Below, in pieces: positions 44,518-53,380 of a stretch of 64,000 nucleotides of DNA. The stretch is from Thalassotalea agarivorans (GTDB taxonomy: Bacteria; Pseudomonadota; Gammaproteobacteria; Enterobacterales; Alteromonadaceae): contig NZ_AP027363.1 in NCBI RefSeq assembly GCF_030295955.1, positions 992,001 through 1,056,000 on the forward strand, in the 5' to 3' direction. Position 1 is the first letter of the stretch. The number at the start of each line of letters is the position of its first letter. The translations under genes and the position numbers were made by a program. The notes beneath the pieces are model-generated. The model saw nothing but the letters and a program-made list of their open reading frames with translations, ran no database searches and had not been told where the DNA came from.

Positions 44518-45413
44518 GCGTTACTCGCTTTGTAGTCTATCTGTGTAATATTTCTATCGCTGTCTAGTGCGTAAACAACATCGCTGATTGCCGGCACCGC
44601 CTCTAAGCTATGTGTGGTGATGCGCTCAAAAAAACTAATAAAGTTGCAGACCTCTTGCTCAGACATAACCGCTCGTCCAATGTGCAGGCCTTCAATTTCA
44701 TATTGTTTGGCCAGCTTTTGCTCTTGCTCTAAACGCCATGCAAAAACTGCGTCAAAAGAAGGCGCTTTTAACATCATTAAATAGTCGATTTGTTTAAACA
44801 ATGTTTGATATTGATTGAGTTGCTGATTTACAAACTGGCGGTGTTGACCATCTTTGTCTTGTTCTTCTTCAAGCGCATTAATAGGTGTCGACAACATTGC
44901 GCTCTCTTGTGGCGGTGAAGCTACGCACCAACCTTCTAAAATAATGATGTCGTAAGCCTGAGATACAATAGCCCAGCTTGGTTTTGGAAACGGATTGTCA
45001 GCGGATTTGTCAAAACGCGGAATTCTTGTTGGTTGTTGTTGTTTTAGTGCAGTAATTGTTTTTACCGCTAGATTCAGATCATGCGTGCCAGGCACACCTC
45101 TTGTTGTTAATAGCGGGTGCACCGAACGGGCAAGTTTAGCTCGCTGTAATTTGCTGTAGTAGAAATCATCGAGTGACACGGTTATTGCAGACAACTGATA
45201 TTGCTCTGCAAGCATGGCAACTAAATATTGTGCTAGCGTCGATTTCCCACTGCCTTGGCAACCATTTATTCCAATAACAAGTGCTCCTTTTGCACCTTTT
45301 TGGTGCGATGCTATTTCCTTCAGTGCACGGCTAAAATGTTTATCAGCTTGCTTGATGTAATCTTCATCTAATTGATTTTTATATAAAAAATCTTTAATTG
45401 TTGGGGTTTTCAT
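44514..45413 (-). CDS. P-loop glycerate kinase (GLYK-type)
   Basis: 299 aa. Walker A is GINGCQGSGKST (residues 48-59), with SLDDFYYSKLQRAKLARSVH and DIIILEGWCVA as further motifs of the plant-type D-glycerate 3-kinase/YGR205W group. It phosphorylates D-glycerate to 3-phosphoglycerate. First gene of the operon, so it can both recycle glycerate released by the phosphorylase and feed GpgS. Confidence 0.88.
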   Translation of the reverse strand: MKTPTIKDFLYKNQLDEDYIKQADKHFSRALKEIASHQKGAKGALVIGINGCQGSGKSTLAQYLVAMLAEQYQLSAITVSLDDFYYSKLQRAKLARSVHPLLTTRGVPGTHDLNLAVKTITALKQQQPTRIPRFDKSADNPFPKPSWAIVSQAYDIIILEGWCVASPPQESAMLSTPINALEEEQDKDGQHRQFVNQQLNQYQTLFKQIDYLMMLKAPSFDAVFAWRLEQEQKLAKQYEIEGLHIGRAVMSEQEVCNFISFFERITTHSLEAVPAISDVVYALDSDRNITQIDYKASNA

Positions 45414-45530
45414 AATACTAAATTGACCCTTCTTATAATGCTTGTATTAAGTGTTCCAAGTTTCGTTCCAAGTTGTCGATTTAGTGACAAACTTAAGCGA
45501 AAAACTCAGGTATAATGCCGTTATCTGAAC

Positions 45531-46292
45531 ATGTATAGCAATCAAAAAATGCACGCTATTCAGCAACTGTATGAAAAAAGAAAAGCGCAAAGTACGCGCC
45601 CCTTTAATGCCAGGGGCAAGAAGGTTAATAGGTGCCAACTCTGCTTAGTCGCTAAGAAAAATTGTATCTGTGAATTTCGCAAAACCTTGCCAATAAATGC
45701 AGCATTTTTGCTATTGATGTACGATGACGAAGTGCTGAAACCGAGTAATACCGGTAAGTTGATTGCTGATGTTGTTGCAGACACCTATGGTTTTATATGG
45801 TCGCGCACAGAACCAGACAAAGCATTGCTGGCATTACTTGAAGACGAACGTTATCAACCAGTGGTTATTTTTCCACAGCAGTATGCCGTGGAAAACCAAC
45901 CTATGTTGGCGCGCAGCGAACTGTCAGATGCTAAAATTCCTTTGTTCGTGTTGTTAGACGCAAGTTGGCGCGAGGCAAAAAAAATGTATCGTAAAAGCCC
46001 CTATCTGCATCAATTACCAATGATGTCTTTTGATTTTGGCGATGATTACCGCAAGCAATATCAATTGCGCAATTCGATAAACGATGCTCAGTTTTCTACC
46101 GCCGAAGTTGCCGCTTTTGCGCTAAATGATATTGGCCAGCAACAGGCCGCAACGCAATTAAAGCTGTGGTTAGAGGTTTTTAGTTTTTTCTATCAAAAGA
46201 GTGTGAAAAGAGAAAATAAAGGTGATGAGAATGCACTCGCTCATTATCTAGATTTCATTAAGCAGGGTAGCAATGACACTGATAAAAAGTAG
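45531..46292 (+). CDS. DTW-domain protein, tRNA-uridine aminocarboxypropyltransferase (TapT/YfiP-like)
   Basis: 253 aa. The N-terminal Cys cluster CQLCLVAKKNCICEF and the core LLDASWREAKKMYRKSPYL correspond to the DTW domain, which transfers a 3-amino-3-carboxypropyl group from SAM to a tRNA uridine (acp3U). The signature DTWRE reads DASWRE here. A later ATG at 45549 is possible. It is divergent from the glycerate kinase gene and overlaps the next gene by 20 bases. Confidence 0.88.
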   Translation: MYSNQKMHAIQQLYEKRKAQSTRPFNARGKKVNRCQLCLVAKKNCICEFRKTLPINAAFLLLMYDDEVLKPSNTGKLIADVVADTYGFIWSRTEPDKALLALLEDERYQPVVIFPQQYAVENQPMLARSELSDAKIPLFVLLDASWREAKKMYRKSPYLHQLPMMSFDFGDDYRKQYQLRNSINDAQFSTAEVAAFALNDIGQQQAATQLKLWLEVFSFFYQKSVKRENKGDENALAHYLDFIKQGSNDTDKK

Positions 46293-46761
46293 CCGGTTAA
46301 CGTTACGACCTTTAGTACTTTCTGATGCTCGCGATATTAAAGAGCTATTCAATCAACCAGACTGTTTGCAGTTTATCGGGGATAAACAGATTCATAGCAT
46401 CGCAGATGCTAAACGTTATCTGTTAACGGGGCCTATACAGAGTTATCGAAATAATGGTTTTGGCTTGCTAGCAGTCACTTATCATGGCCAATTTATTGGC
46501 GTATGCGGGTTACTGTCGAGACAAGGGCACGCGACACCAGATTTAGGATATAGTTTTTTAACGCACTACCAAGGGCATGGTTTTGCAAAAGAAGCGGCTA
46601 AAGCAGTTTTGTCTTATCATCAAAAAGCCGTCGTGTTGGCTTATACAGATCCTGATAACTATGCGTCTATGGCGGTATTAAAGGCGGTTGGTTTTGAGTA
46701 TACAAACACGCAAATAGTTAGTGATAGAGAAACCTCGATATTCCAGTATATTAAACGGTAA
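46273..46761 (+). CDS. GNAT acetyltransferase (RimJ/RimL-like)
   Basis: 162 aa with the GNAT fold: SSRLTLRPLVLSDARDI at the start, the acetyl-CoA motif HYQGHGFAKEAAKAVL (Q/RxxGxG/A form), and AYTDPDNYASMAVLKAVGF. It probably acetylates a protein N-terminus or a small molecule; target unknown. It overlaps the DTW gene. Confidence 0.88.
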   Translation: MTLIKSSRLTLRPLVLSDARDIKELFNQPDCLQFIGDKQIHSIADAKRYLLTGPIQSYRNNGFGLLAVTYHGQFIGVCGLLSRQGHATPDLGYSFLTHYQGHGFAKEAAKAVLSYHQKAVVLAYTDPDNYASMAVLKAVGFEYTNTQIVSDRETSIFQYIKR

Positions 46762-46783
46762 CAATTTCGTTTCATTTTAGTTG

Positions 46784-46853
46784 TTGTCAGAAAAAATACG
46801 CGAAGTATAATGTCGAAAACTGGGGCGCCCAAAAGGCGGTTCAGTTTTTTTTT
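46784..46853 (+). promoter_or_regulatory. Promoter-like sequence and terminator-like hairpin in the guaC upstream region
   Basis: TTGTCA (46784-46789) and TATAAT (46806-46811) form a near-consensus promoter with a 16-bp spacer. Immediately downstream, ACTG-GG-CGCC / GGCG-TT-CAGT (46819-46844) can fold into a hairpin followed by nine T's (46844-46853 region). A second promoter-like pair, TTGCCT (46852-46857) and TATTAT (46874-46879), lies after it. Either a terminator of the upstream pair plus a guaC promoter, or an attenuator in a guaC leader. Confidence 0.55.
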
Positions 46854-46914
46854 GCCTGAAATTCCCCACGGACTATTATTAATTTACATAGCATAGCGAA
46901 ATCAGGAGCTATTT

Positions 46915-47958
46915 ATGCGTATTGAACAAGATTTAAAATTAGGTTTTAAAGATGTTCTTTTTCGTCCCAAACGTTCGACCTTAAAAAGCCGATCTCAAGT
47001 TGACTTAAATCGAGAATTCACCTTTAAACACAGCGGTCGTAAGTGGAAAGGTGTTCCTATCATTGCAGCCAACATGGATTCAGTTGGTAGTTTTGAAATG
47101 GCTATTTCATTAGCTAAGTACGGCGCTATGGTTGCCGTACATAAGCACTACTCTGTTGAACAATGGGCTGACTTCGTTAGCGCGAACGACGCAAGTGTTT
47201 TAAACAACGTGATGGTTTCTGCTGGTACTTCAGACGCAGATTTTGACAAGTTAAAAGATATTTTAGCGCTGTCTGATGACTTAATGTTCATTTGTATTGA
47301 TATCGCAAATGGTTACTCAGAGCACCTTGTAGAATACGTTCAAAGAGTACGTGAAGCGCACCCAAATATGGTTATCAGTGCGGGTAACGTAGTAACGGGT
47401 GATATGTGTGAAGAGCTTATCCTTGCTGGCGCGGATATCGTTAAAGTAGGTATTGGCCCAGGTTCGGTATGTACTACACGTGTTAAAACAGGTGTCGGTT
47501 ACCCACAACTTTCAGCCATTATTGAATGTGGCGATGCAGCGCATGGCCTAGGCGGTATGATCATCGGTGACGGTGGTTGTGCATGTGCAGGTGATGTTGC
47601 TAAAGCATTCGGCGGCGGTGCTGACTTTGTAATGCTTGGCGGAATGCTAGCTGGCCACCAAGAAAGTGGTGGTGAAATCATCGAGAAAGATGGTGAAACA
47701 TTTATGAAGTTTTATGGTATGTCATCTAAGAGCGCTATGGATAAGCATTCTGGTGGTGTTGCAAACTACCGTGCAGCTGAGGGTAAAACCGTATTGTTAC
47801 CTTACAAAGGTTCTGTAGAAAACACCATTCAAGACATACAAGGTGGCGTTAGATCTACTTGTACTTATGTTGGTGCGGCTCGTTTAAAAGAGTTATCAAA
47901 GCGCACAACCTTTATTCGTGTGCAAGAACAAGAAAATAACGTTTACGGTAAAGAGTAA
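46915..47958 (+). CDS. guaC: GMP reductase GuaC
   Basis: 347 aa, normal length. It reduces GMP to IMP with NADPH in purine salvage. The catalytic loop is [13 protein letters not shown], with phosphate-binding [19 protein letters not shown], and the start [20 protein letters not shown] is characteristic. The RBS AGGAGC sits eight bases before the ATG. Followed by a strong terminator. Confidence 0.97.
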   Translation: MRIEQDLKLGFKDVLFRPKRSTLKSRSQVDLNREFTFKHSGRKWKGVPIIAANMDSVGSFEMAISLAKYGAMVAVHKHYSVEQWADFVSANDASVLNNVMVSAGTSDADFDKLKDILALSDDLMFICIDIANGYSEHLVEYVQRVREAHPNMVISAGNVVTGDMCEELILAGADIVKVGIGPGSVCTTRVKTGVGYPQLSAIIECGDAAHGLGGMIIGDGGCACAGDVAKAFGGGADFVMLGGMLAGHQESGGEIIEKDGETFMKFYGMSSKSAMDKHSGGVANYRAAEGKTVLLPYKGSVENTIQDIQGGVRSTCTYVGAARLKELSKRTTFIRVQEQENNVYGKE

Positions 47959-47977
47959 ATACTGTTAATGCTATTTG

Positions 47978-48005
47978 AAAGCCCGCTTCTGCGGGCTTTT
48001 TTGTT
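47978..48005. terminator. Terminator after guaC, shared with convergent gabD
   Basis: AAAGCCCGC and GCGGGCTTTTTTG form a perfect stem with loop TTCT. Confidence 0.92.
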
Positions 48006-48006
48006 T

Positions 48007-49458
48007 CTAAAGGGCGAACGATAAATACTTAATATCCAAATAATCATCTAGCCCGTATTTTGAACCTTCTCTGCCATACCCTGATTGTTTCATACCACCG
48101 AAGGGAGCTGCGGTATTTGATATTGCCGTGTCGTTAATGCCAACCATGCCAAATTGCAGTTTTTCTGCGACACGCCATATACGGCTGATATCTCGACTGT
48201 AAAAGTAAGCGGCAAGTCCATAAGGTGTATCATTGGCCATGGCAACAACCTGAGCTTCGTTATTAAACTGAATAATGGGCGAAACAGGAGCAAATAGTTC
48301 CTGCTGCGCAACAGCCATGGTGTTGTCTACTTCCGTCAATACGGTCGGTGGATAAAAACTCTCACCTAAAGGGGATAAATTGCCGCCACATGCTAACTTA
48401 GCACCTTGCGCAACCGCTTGCTGCACTAGATCATGGGTTTTACTAACCGCAGCAGCCGAAATCATTGGACCGACATTTGTTCCTGCGTCAATGCCTTTGC
48501 CTAATTTGAGCTCAGTTACTGCACTGACATATTTTTCCGTAAACGTGTCTGCGATATCTTGATGAACAAAGATACGATTAGTACAAATACAGGTTTGCCC
48601 TGCATTTCGATATTTTGAGGCTAAAGCTCCTTGCACAGCTTGCTCAATATCAGCATCTTCAAACACGATAAAAGGGGCATTGCCACCTAATTCCATAGAC
48701 ACTTTTTTTACCGTGCTAGCACATTGTTCAGTGAGGATTTTGCCTACCCGAGTAGAGCCGGTAAAAGTAAACTTTTTCACTAGAGCATCGCGAGTAAGCA
48801 CTTTGCCTATGCTAGGTGCATCGTCACTCGCTAGTATATTAAAAACGCCCTTAGGAATACCTGCGCGATCGGCAAGCTCTGCCATTGCTAACGCCGACAA
48901 TGGCGTTAACCCAGACGCTAACCCAACAAATGTACAGCCTGCAGCTAGTGCCGCTGCCGCTTTACGGGCAATCATTGCATTTGGAAAATTCCATGGCGTA
49001 ATAGAAGCGACAACGCCAACGGGTTGTTTTATGACAACGACGCGCTTATGCCTATCCTGTGTCGGTATGGTATCGCCATAGACACGAATGGACTCCTGTG
49101 CAAACCATTGTATGAAGGAAGCACCATAGGCTATTTCGCCTTTTGCCTCTGAAAGCGGCTTTCCTTGTTCAAGCGTTAGTATTAGCGCCAAATCGTCTTG
49201 ATGTTGCATCATCAGCTGATGCCATTTATGTAGTAAATCAGCGCGGTCATATGACGTTAAGCTAGACCAAGACGCAAAAGCATCGTCGGCCGCTTTTACC
49301 GCAGCTTTTGCGTCACTGTCTGTAGCATTTCCAACAGATACTAAGGTTTGGCCATCTGCAGGGTTGATAACATCAAATGTAGTGTTTGATGTTATCCATG
49401 CACCGTCTATGTAGGAGTCTGTTTTAAGTAGCCCACTGTCCTGCAATAGATTTTCCAT
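48007..49458 (-). CDS. gabD: NAD(P)-dependent succinate-semialdehyde dehydrogenase (GabD-like)
   Basis: 483 aa aldehyde dehydrogenase. The catalytic Cys is in NAGQTCICTNR, the general base Glu in SMELGGNAPFIVF, and cofactor binding in TPWNFPNAMIARKAAAALAAG and FTGSTRVGK. The GQTCICTNR context is typical of succinate-semialdehyde dehydrogenases (4-aminobutyrate degradation). No gabT neighbour is present. Thirteen bases separate it from the photolyase gene upstream. Confidence 0.9.
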   Translation of the reverse strand: MENLLQDSGLLKTDSYIDGAWITSNTTFDVINPADGQTLVSVGNATDSDAKAAVKAADDAFASWSSLTSYDRADLLHKWHQLMMQHQDDLALILTLEQGKPLSEAKGEIAYGASFIQWFAQESIRVYGDTIPTQDRHKRVVVIKQPVGVVASITPWNFPNAMIARKAAAALAAGCTFVGLASGLTPLSALAMAELADRAGIPKGVFNILASDDAPSIGKVLTRDALVKKFTFTGSTRVGKILTEQCASTVKKVSMELGGNAPFIVFEDADIEQAVQGALASKYRNAGQTCICTNRIFVHQDIADTFTEKYVSAVTELKLGKGIDAGTNVGPMISAAAVSKTHDLVQQAVAQGAKLACGGNLSPLGESFYPPTVLTEVDNTMAVAQQELFAPVSPIIQFNNEAQVVAMANDTPYGLAAYFYSRDISRIWRVAEKLQFGMVGINDTAISNTAAPFGGMKQSGYGREGSKYGLDDYLDIKYLSFAL

Positions 49459-49471
49459 TCTATTTCCTTTG

Positions 49472-50920
49472 TTACGACTTGATTTGTGCGTACCTACTTA
49501 ATGCTTGCTCTCGAGACGTTTTTAGATCGACTAACGGGTGTGGGTAGGTATCACCTAAGGTTATTTGTGCTAATTGTAAAACATCCTCGGGTGCTTGCCA
49601 CGGTTTATGGATATATTTTGGCGGTAGTTTCGCTAGTTCGGGACAATATCGGCTGACATACTCGCCCATCTTGTCAAACTTCTCGCCCTGTAAAACGGGA
49701 TTAAATATGCGAAAGTAAGGCGCTGCATCGGCGCCAGAGCCTGCGACCCATTGCCAGCTTGCACAATTACTGGCTTGATCTGCATCAACTAAACAATCGT
49801 GAAACCATTGCAATCCATATCGCCAGTCAATTAACAAATTTTTAGTTAAGAATGAGGCAACAATCATACGTACTCGGTTATGCATGTAGCCTGTTTGCCA
49901 AAGTTCGCGCATACCTGCATCAACAATCGGAATGCCCGTTTTGCCTTGTTGCCATGCGGTCAAAAATTCGGGGTTATGCTGCCACTTAAAATGGTTGAAC
50001 TTAGCGTTAAAGTTTTCGTTTAGCATATGCGGAAAGTGAAACAATAAATAATAACTAAATTCACGCCATCCAAGCTCTTTCAAATAGGTGGCAATATCTG
50101 CACTGCTACTTTCGGGCAACGGTGCTTGTTTCACGCTATACCAAATTTGGTTTGGTGATATTTCGCCAAAGTGCAGGTGAGGTGACAATTTAGACGTACC
50201 TGGCAGTGACGGAACATCTCTGTCTTTTTTATATTGATTTACGGCATCATCAAGGAAAAGAGCCAATTGTTGACTAGCACCTGCTTCACCTGGTTGCCAA
50301 TGATGATAGAAGTCTTGGTCCCAATCTATGGTTGGCAACAGGCCAATATCATCTAGCTGAACTGATGTTACTGGCACATCACCAAACGTCATTTGCGGCG
50401 GCGCGGGCAAAGGAAAGGCAGGAGATTTAGGTAACGCGCCTTTCGTATAAAAAGGAGTGAAGACTTTATAAGGCGTATTGTCTTGTTTTGTAATTTGCCA
50501 AGGTTCCCACAAAAGAGAAGCATTGAAAGACTTAACCGCTACCTGTTGTTCGGATAATGTGGCCTTTACATCTATATCCGTTTCTATTTCCTCTGGTAAA
50601 TAACGCCTATTCCAATACACGGCATTTGCTTTTGTTGACTCGATGAGCTGTGACAATATGTCTAAAGGCTTACCCACGAAGATAAGTAGTTTACCGCCAA
50701 ATGACTGCTGTAATTGATTCAAGCTATGATGCAGCCACCATTTGCTAGCACCGCCAAGCTGTTGAAGTGACTTGGGTTCAAAAATATAGATAGGGATAAT
50801 GTCGCCGCGTTCGCAGGCAGCTGTAAGCGCACGATTGTCGCGAAGGCGTAGGTCATTTCTTAGCCATACTATGGTTGTGTTATTGGTTGTGTTTTTCACC
50901 AATTTGTTCGTTACCACCAA
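49472..50920 (-). CDS. phrB: Deoxyribodipyrimidine photolyase (CPD photolyase)
   Basis: 482 aa. The N-terminal antenna domain starts TTIVWLRNDLRLRDNRAL; the C-terminal FAD domain contains TSKLSPHLHFGEIS, ELGWREFSYYLLFH, YMHNRVRMIVASFLTKN and the electron-transfer Trp region ASWQWVAGSGADAAPYFRIF. It repairs cyclobutane pyrimidine dimers using light. Possible earlier or later starts exist within the first 15 codons. Confidence 0.93.
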   Translation of the reverse strand: MVVTNKLVKNTTNNTTIVWLRNDLRLRDNRALTAACERGDIIPIYIFEPKSLQQLGGASKWWLHHSLNQLQQSFGGKLLIFVGKPLDILSQLIESTKANAVYWNRRYLPEEIETDIDVKATLSEQQVAVKSFNASLLWEPWQITKQDNTPYKVFTPFYTKGALPKSPAFPLPAPPQMTFGDVPVTSVQLDDIGLLPTIDWDQDFYHHWQPGEAGASQQLALFLDDAVNQYKKDRDVPSLPGTSKLSPHLHFGEISPNQIWYSVKQAPLPESSSADIATYLKELGWREFSYYLLFHFPHMLNENFNAKFNHFKWQHNPEFLTAWQQGKTGIPIVDAGMRELWQTGYMHNRVRMIVASFLTKNLLIDWRYGLQWFHDCLVDADQASNCASWQWVAGSGADAAPYFRIFNPVLQGEKFDKMGEYVSRYCPELAKLPPKYIHKPWQAPEDVLQLAQITLGDTYPHPLVDLKTSREQALSRYAQIKS

Positions 50921-51047
50921 GCGTCTCTTTTTGTGATAGTTTTATTTAGTCTAATACGTTGAGCAAAAAGTAAAAGTTTAGTTTTATCTGATGTTTAATG
51001 TTACGCTGATGTTAACAGCGAAGTGACTTGAGAAGACAAGGTAACAG

Positions 51048-52163
51048 ATGAAGCTAACAAGATTGTGGTATGCAGTGGCAGCGTGTTTATCGCTTACAGT
51101 AAGCGCACAAGAAGAGGGCGATAAACCCGATAAAAATAGCACCGAACAGTCGTCACCTTGGTTGTTTACGCCACTAGTGACGTCCAATCCAAAGCTCAGT
51201 ACAACCGCTGGTGCAATGCTTGGTTACATGCATACATTCGATCCTAAATCTGCCGCATCCATGTTTGGTTTGACCGGAAATTATTCAAGTACCAAGTCTT
51301 ATACAGGCGTCGCTTTTGCCAATACCTTTTTCGATGAAGATAGGCAGCGTATTCTTAGCGCGTTTTTTACTGGCGAGATAAAAAATGATTACGACGATTT
51401 TCTAGGCAGCGGTATGCCGCTTAAAACAACCGATTCAGTATCGGCGTTTTATTTCAAGTGGGCCTATCGCGTATTTGATCAATGGTTTTTAGGCGGTCAA
51501 TTCATCAGTACCAATTATTCTATCTATAGTGACGAGATTATTCCGGGCAATAGTCTCGATTTTACAAACTACAGTGTAGATGCGCGCAATGACACTATCC
51601 GTTTGGCCGGTTTTCGCTCAAATGGTTTAGGCTTAACGATAGAATACGATAGCCGAGATAGACCACGTTCGGCCACCCAGGGTCATTACTTTCAAGCGGA
51701 CAATACCGCTTATCGGGAAAGTTTGGGAGGTGTAGAAAACTTCGATGTGTATCGCCTTAAATATAACTACTACTTGTCTCACGGCGAAAGTAGCGTATTG
51801 GCGATAAATATCAAAGGTAAGTATACCGATGATGCACCTGTAGCTGCCTGGGCAACAGTCCGTACCAAAGGCTATACCTCCGGCCAATATCTAGCCCCTT
51901 ATTCAACGGCCATACAAATTGATGAACGCATTAATTTTACTGATAAATGGGGCATGGTCGCATATGCCTCGCTTACCTGTTTGCACGGCGACAATGATGA
52001 AGGCTCGCTGTCTTGTTCAGATAGCGACAATCTATACCCCTCTGCATCGGTTGGCGGTTTTTATGCGGTTAAACCAGAAGCTGGCGTGGTTATTCGAATG
52101 GAAATGGCGTTTGGTAAGGACGACAACAAAGGGTTTTACATGTCGCTAGGGCATCCTTTTTAG
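51048..52163 (+). CDS. BamA/TamA-family outer membrane beta-barrel protein
   Basis: 371 aa with a signal peptide (cleavage near VSA-QE, residue 20). The mature protein is almost entirely alternating amphipathic strands, with the Omp85-type motif GLGLTIEYDSRDRPRSATQG and a C-terminal aromatic residue (SLGHPF) as outer membrane barrels require. No POTRA domains are present, so it resembles the short surface-antigen group (Bac_surface_Ag). It starts divergently from phrB and is followed eight bases later by an NnrS gene. Confidence 0.86.
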   Translation: MKLTRLWYAVAACLSLTVSAQEEGDKPDKNSTEQSSPWLFTPLVTSNPKLSTTAGAMLGYMHTFDPKSAASMFGLTGNYSSTKSYTGVAFANTFFDEDRQRILSAFFTGEIKNDYDDFLGSGMPLKTTDSVSAFYFKWAYRVFDQWFLGGQFISTNYSIYSDEIIPGNSLDFTNYSVDARNDTIRLAGFRSNGLGLTIEYDSRDRPRSATQGHYFQADNTAYRESLGGVENFDVYRLKYNYYLSHGESSVLAINIKGKYTDDAPVAAWATVRTKGYTSGQYLAPYSTAIQIDERINFTDKWGMVAYASLTCLHGDNDEGSLSCSDSDNLYPSASVGGFYAVKPEAGVVIRMEMAFGKDDNKGFYMSLGHPF

Positions 52164-52171
52164 AGGTCGTT

Positions 52172-53380
52172 ATGAGTTTAATTTCTCCAACCGGGCAGAT
52201 TCAAGAGCCCAGCAACAAGAAACCTGCACCACCTTTTTGGCAATTAGCGTTTCGTCCCTTTTTTCTATCAGCCGCGGTATTTGCTGTGTTAAGCATCGCC
52301 CTATGGCTTGCAATGTACAATTCCGCCATTGACTGGCAACCCATCAATGGCATGTATTGGTGGCATATGCACGAAATGCTATTCGGTTTTGTGGTAGCTG
52401 TGGTTGTCGGTTTTTTACTGACGGCAGCGCGCACTTGGACGCAACTAGATACTGTGTCAGGTATTCCCTTACTCTTGCTCTTTTTACTGTGGTTAGGCGC
52501 TCGGCTATTTATTTTGATACCTGTTATGCCAATGCTTCTAATCGCACTTCTCGATGTGTCATTTCTATTATTTTCGGCGTACTTTTTAGGCAAGCCTATC
52601 TTTACAATTAAACAATGGCGCAATGTTATGTTTGTGCCCATTTTATTGGCAATGGCAACATTAAATGGCTTGAGCTGGTATTACGCATTAACTGGTGTTG
52701 CCTTGCAGGGGTTGTGGTTGTTTCATGCAATGGTTCTGCTCGTTGCGGTGGTGATGTGCATCATGGGGGGGCGTGTTTTTCCCATGTTTACTGCAAATGG
52801 CACAAACACGCAGCGCGTGCCGGCGATTGCGTGGCTGGAGCATGCCTCTATTATTTCAGTGCTGTTTGCTGCCATTACAACGCTAATTGGTCATCCTAGT
52901 CTCGCCGAATTTTCAAGTTATAGCTTAATTGCAGCAGGCAGTATTAACTTTGTTAGGGCGGTGCGTTGGCGCATATGGGTGACGCTTAGAACGCCTTTAG
53001 TGTGGTCATTGCACGTGAGTTACTGGGCAGTATGTATTGGGCTTGTGATGTTAGGAATGGCACAACTTGGCATGGGTATTCAATCATTGGCGTTACATGC
53101 CATCACAATCGGCGGTATGGGGGGTATGATTTTATCGATGATTTCTCGCGTTTCCTTAGGGCATACGGGGAGAAAAATTGTTGCGCCAAGGCTGATGGTG
53201 TTTGCCTTTGTTTTTATCAACCTATCATTTTTAATGCGTGTATTTTTGCCAAGTTGGCTCGGTAATTACCAGCTTGCTGTCATCCTTTCTGGCGCTTGTT
53301 GGATAGTCGCGTTTAGTTTCTTTGTTGTGCGTTACACTAGCATTTTAACTAAAGCTCGTATTGATGGGTTACCGGGGTAG
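52172..53380 (+). CDS. NnrS family membrane protein
   Basis: 402 aa with about 12 membrane helices. Motifs of NnrS (heme/copper membrane proteins linked to nitric oxide metabolism) include AFRPFFLSAAVFAVL at the start, MYWWHMHEMLFGF, FTANGT, and SLALHAITIGGMGGMILSMISRVSLGHTGR. NnrS helps protect against NO stress in several proteobacteria. It ends at the base before the convergent phospholipase gene. Confidence 0.93.
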   Translation: MSLISPTGQIQEPSNKKPAPPFWQLAFRPFFLSAAVFAVLSIALWLAMYNSAIDWQPINGMYWWHMHEMLFGFVVAVVVGFLLTAARTWTQLDTVSGIPLLLLFLLWLGARLFILIPVMPMLLIALLDVSFLLFSAYFLGKPIFTIKQWRNVMFVPILLAMATLNGLSWYYALTGVALQGLWLFHAMVLLVAVVMCIMGGRVFPMFTANGTNTQRVPAIAWLEHASIISVLFAAITTLIGHPSLAEFSSYSLIAAGSINFVRAVRWRIWVTLRTPLVWSLHVSYWAVCIGLVMLGMAQLGMGIQSLALHAITIGGMGGMILSMISRVSLGHTGRKIVAPRLMVFAFVFINLSFLMRVFLPSWLGNYQLAVILSGACWIVAFSFFVVRYTSILTKARIDGLPG

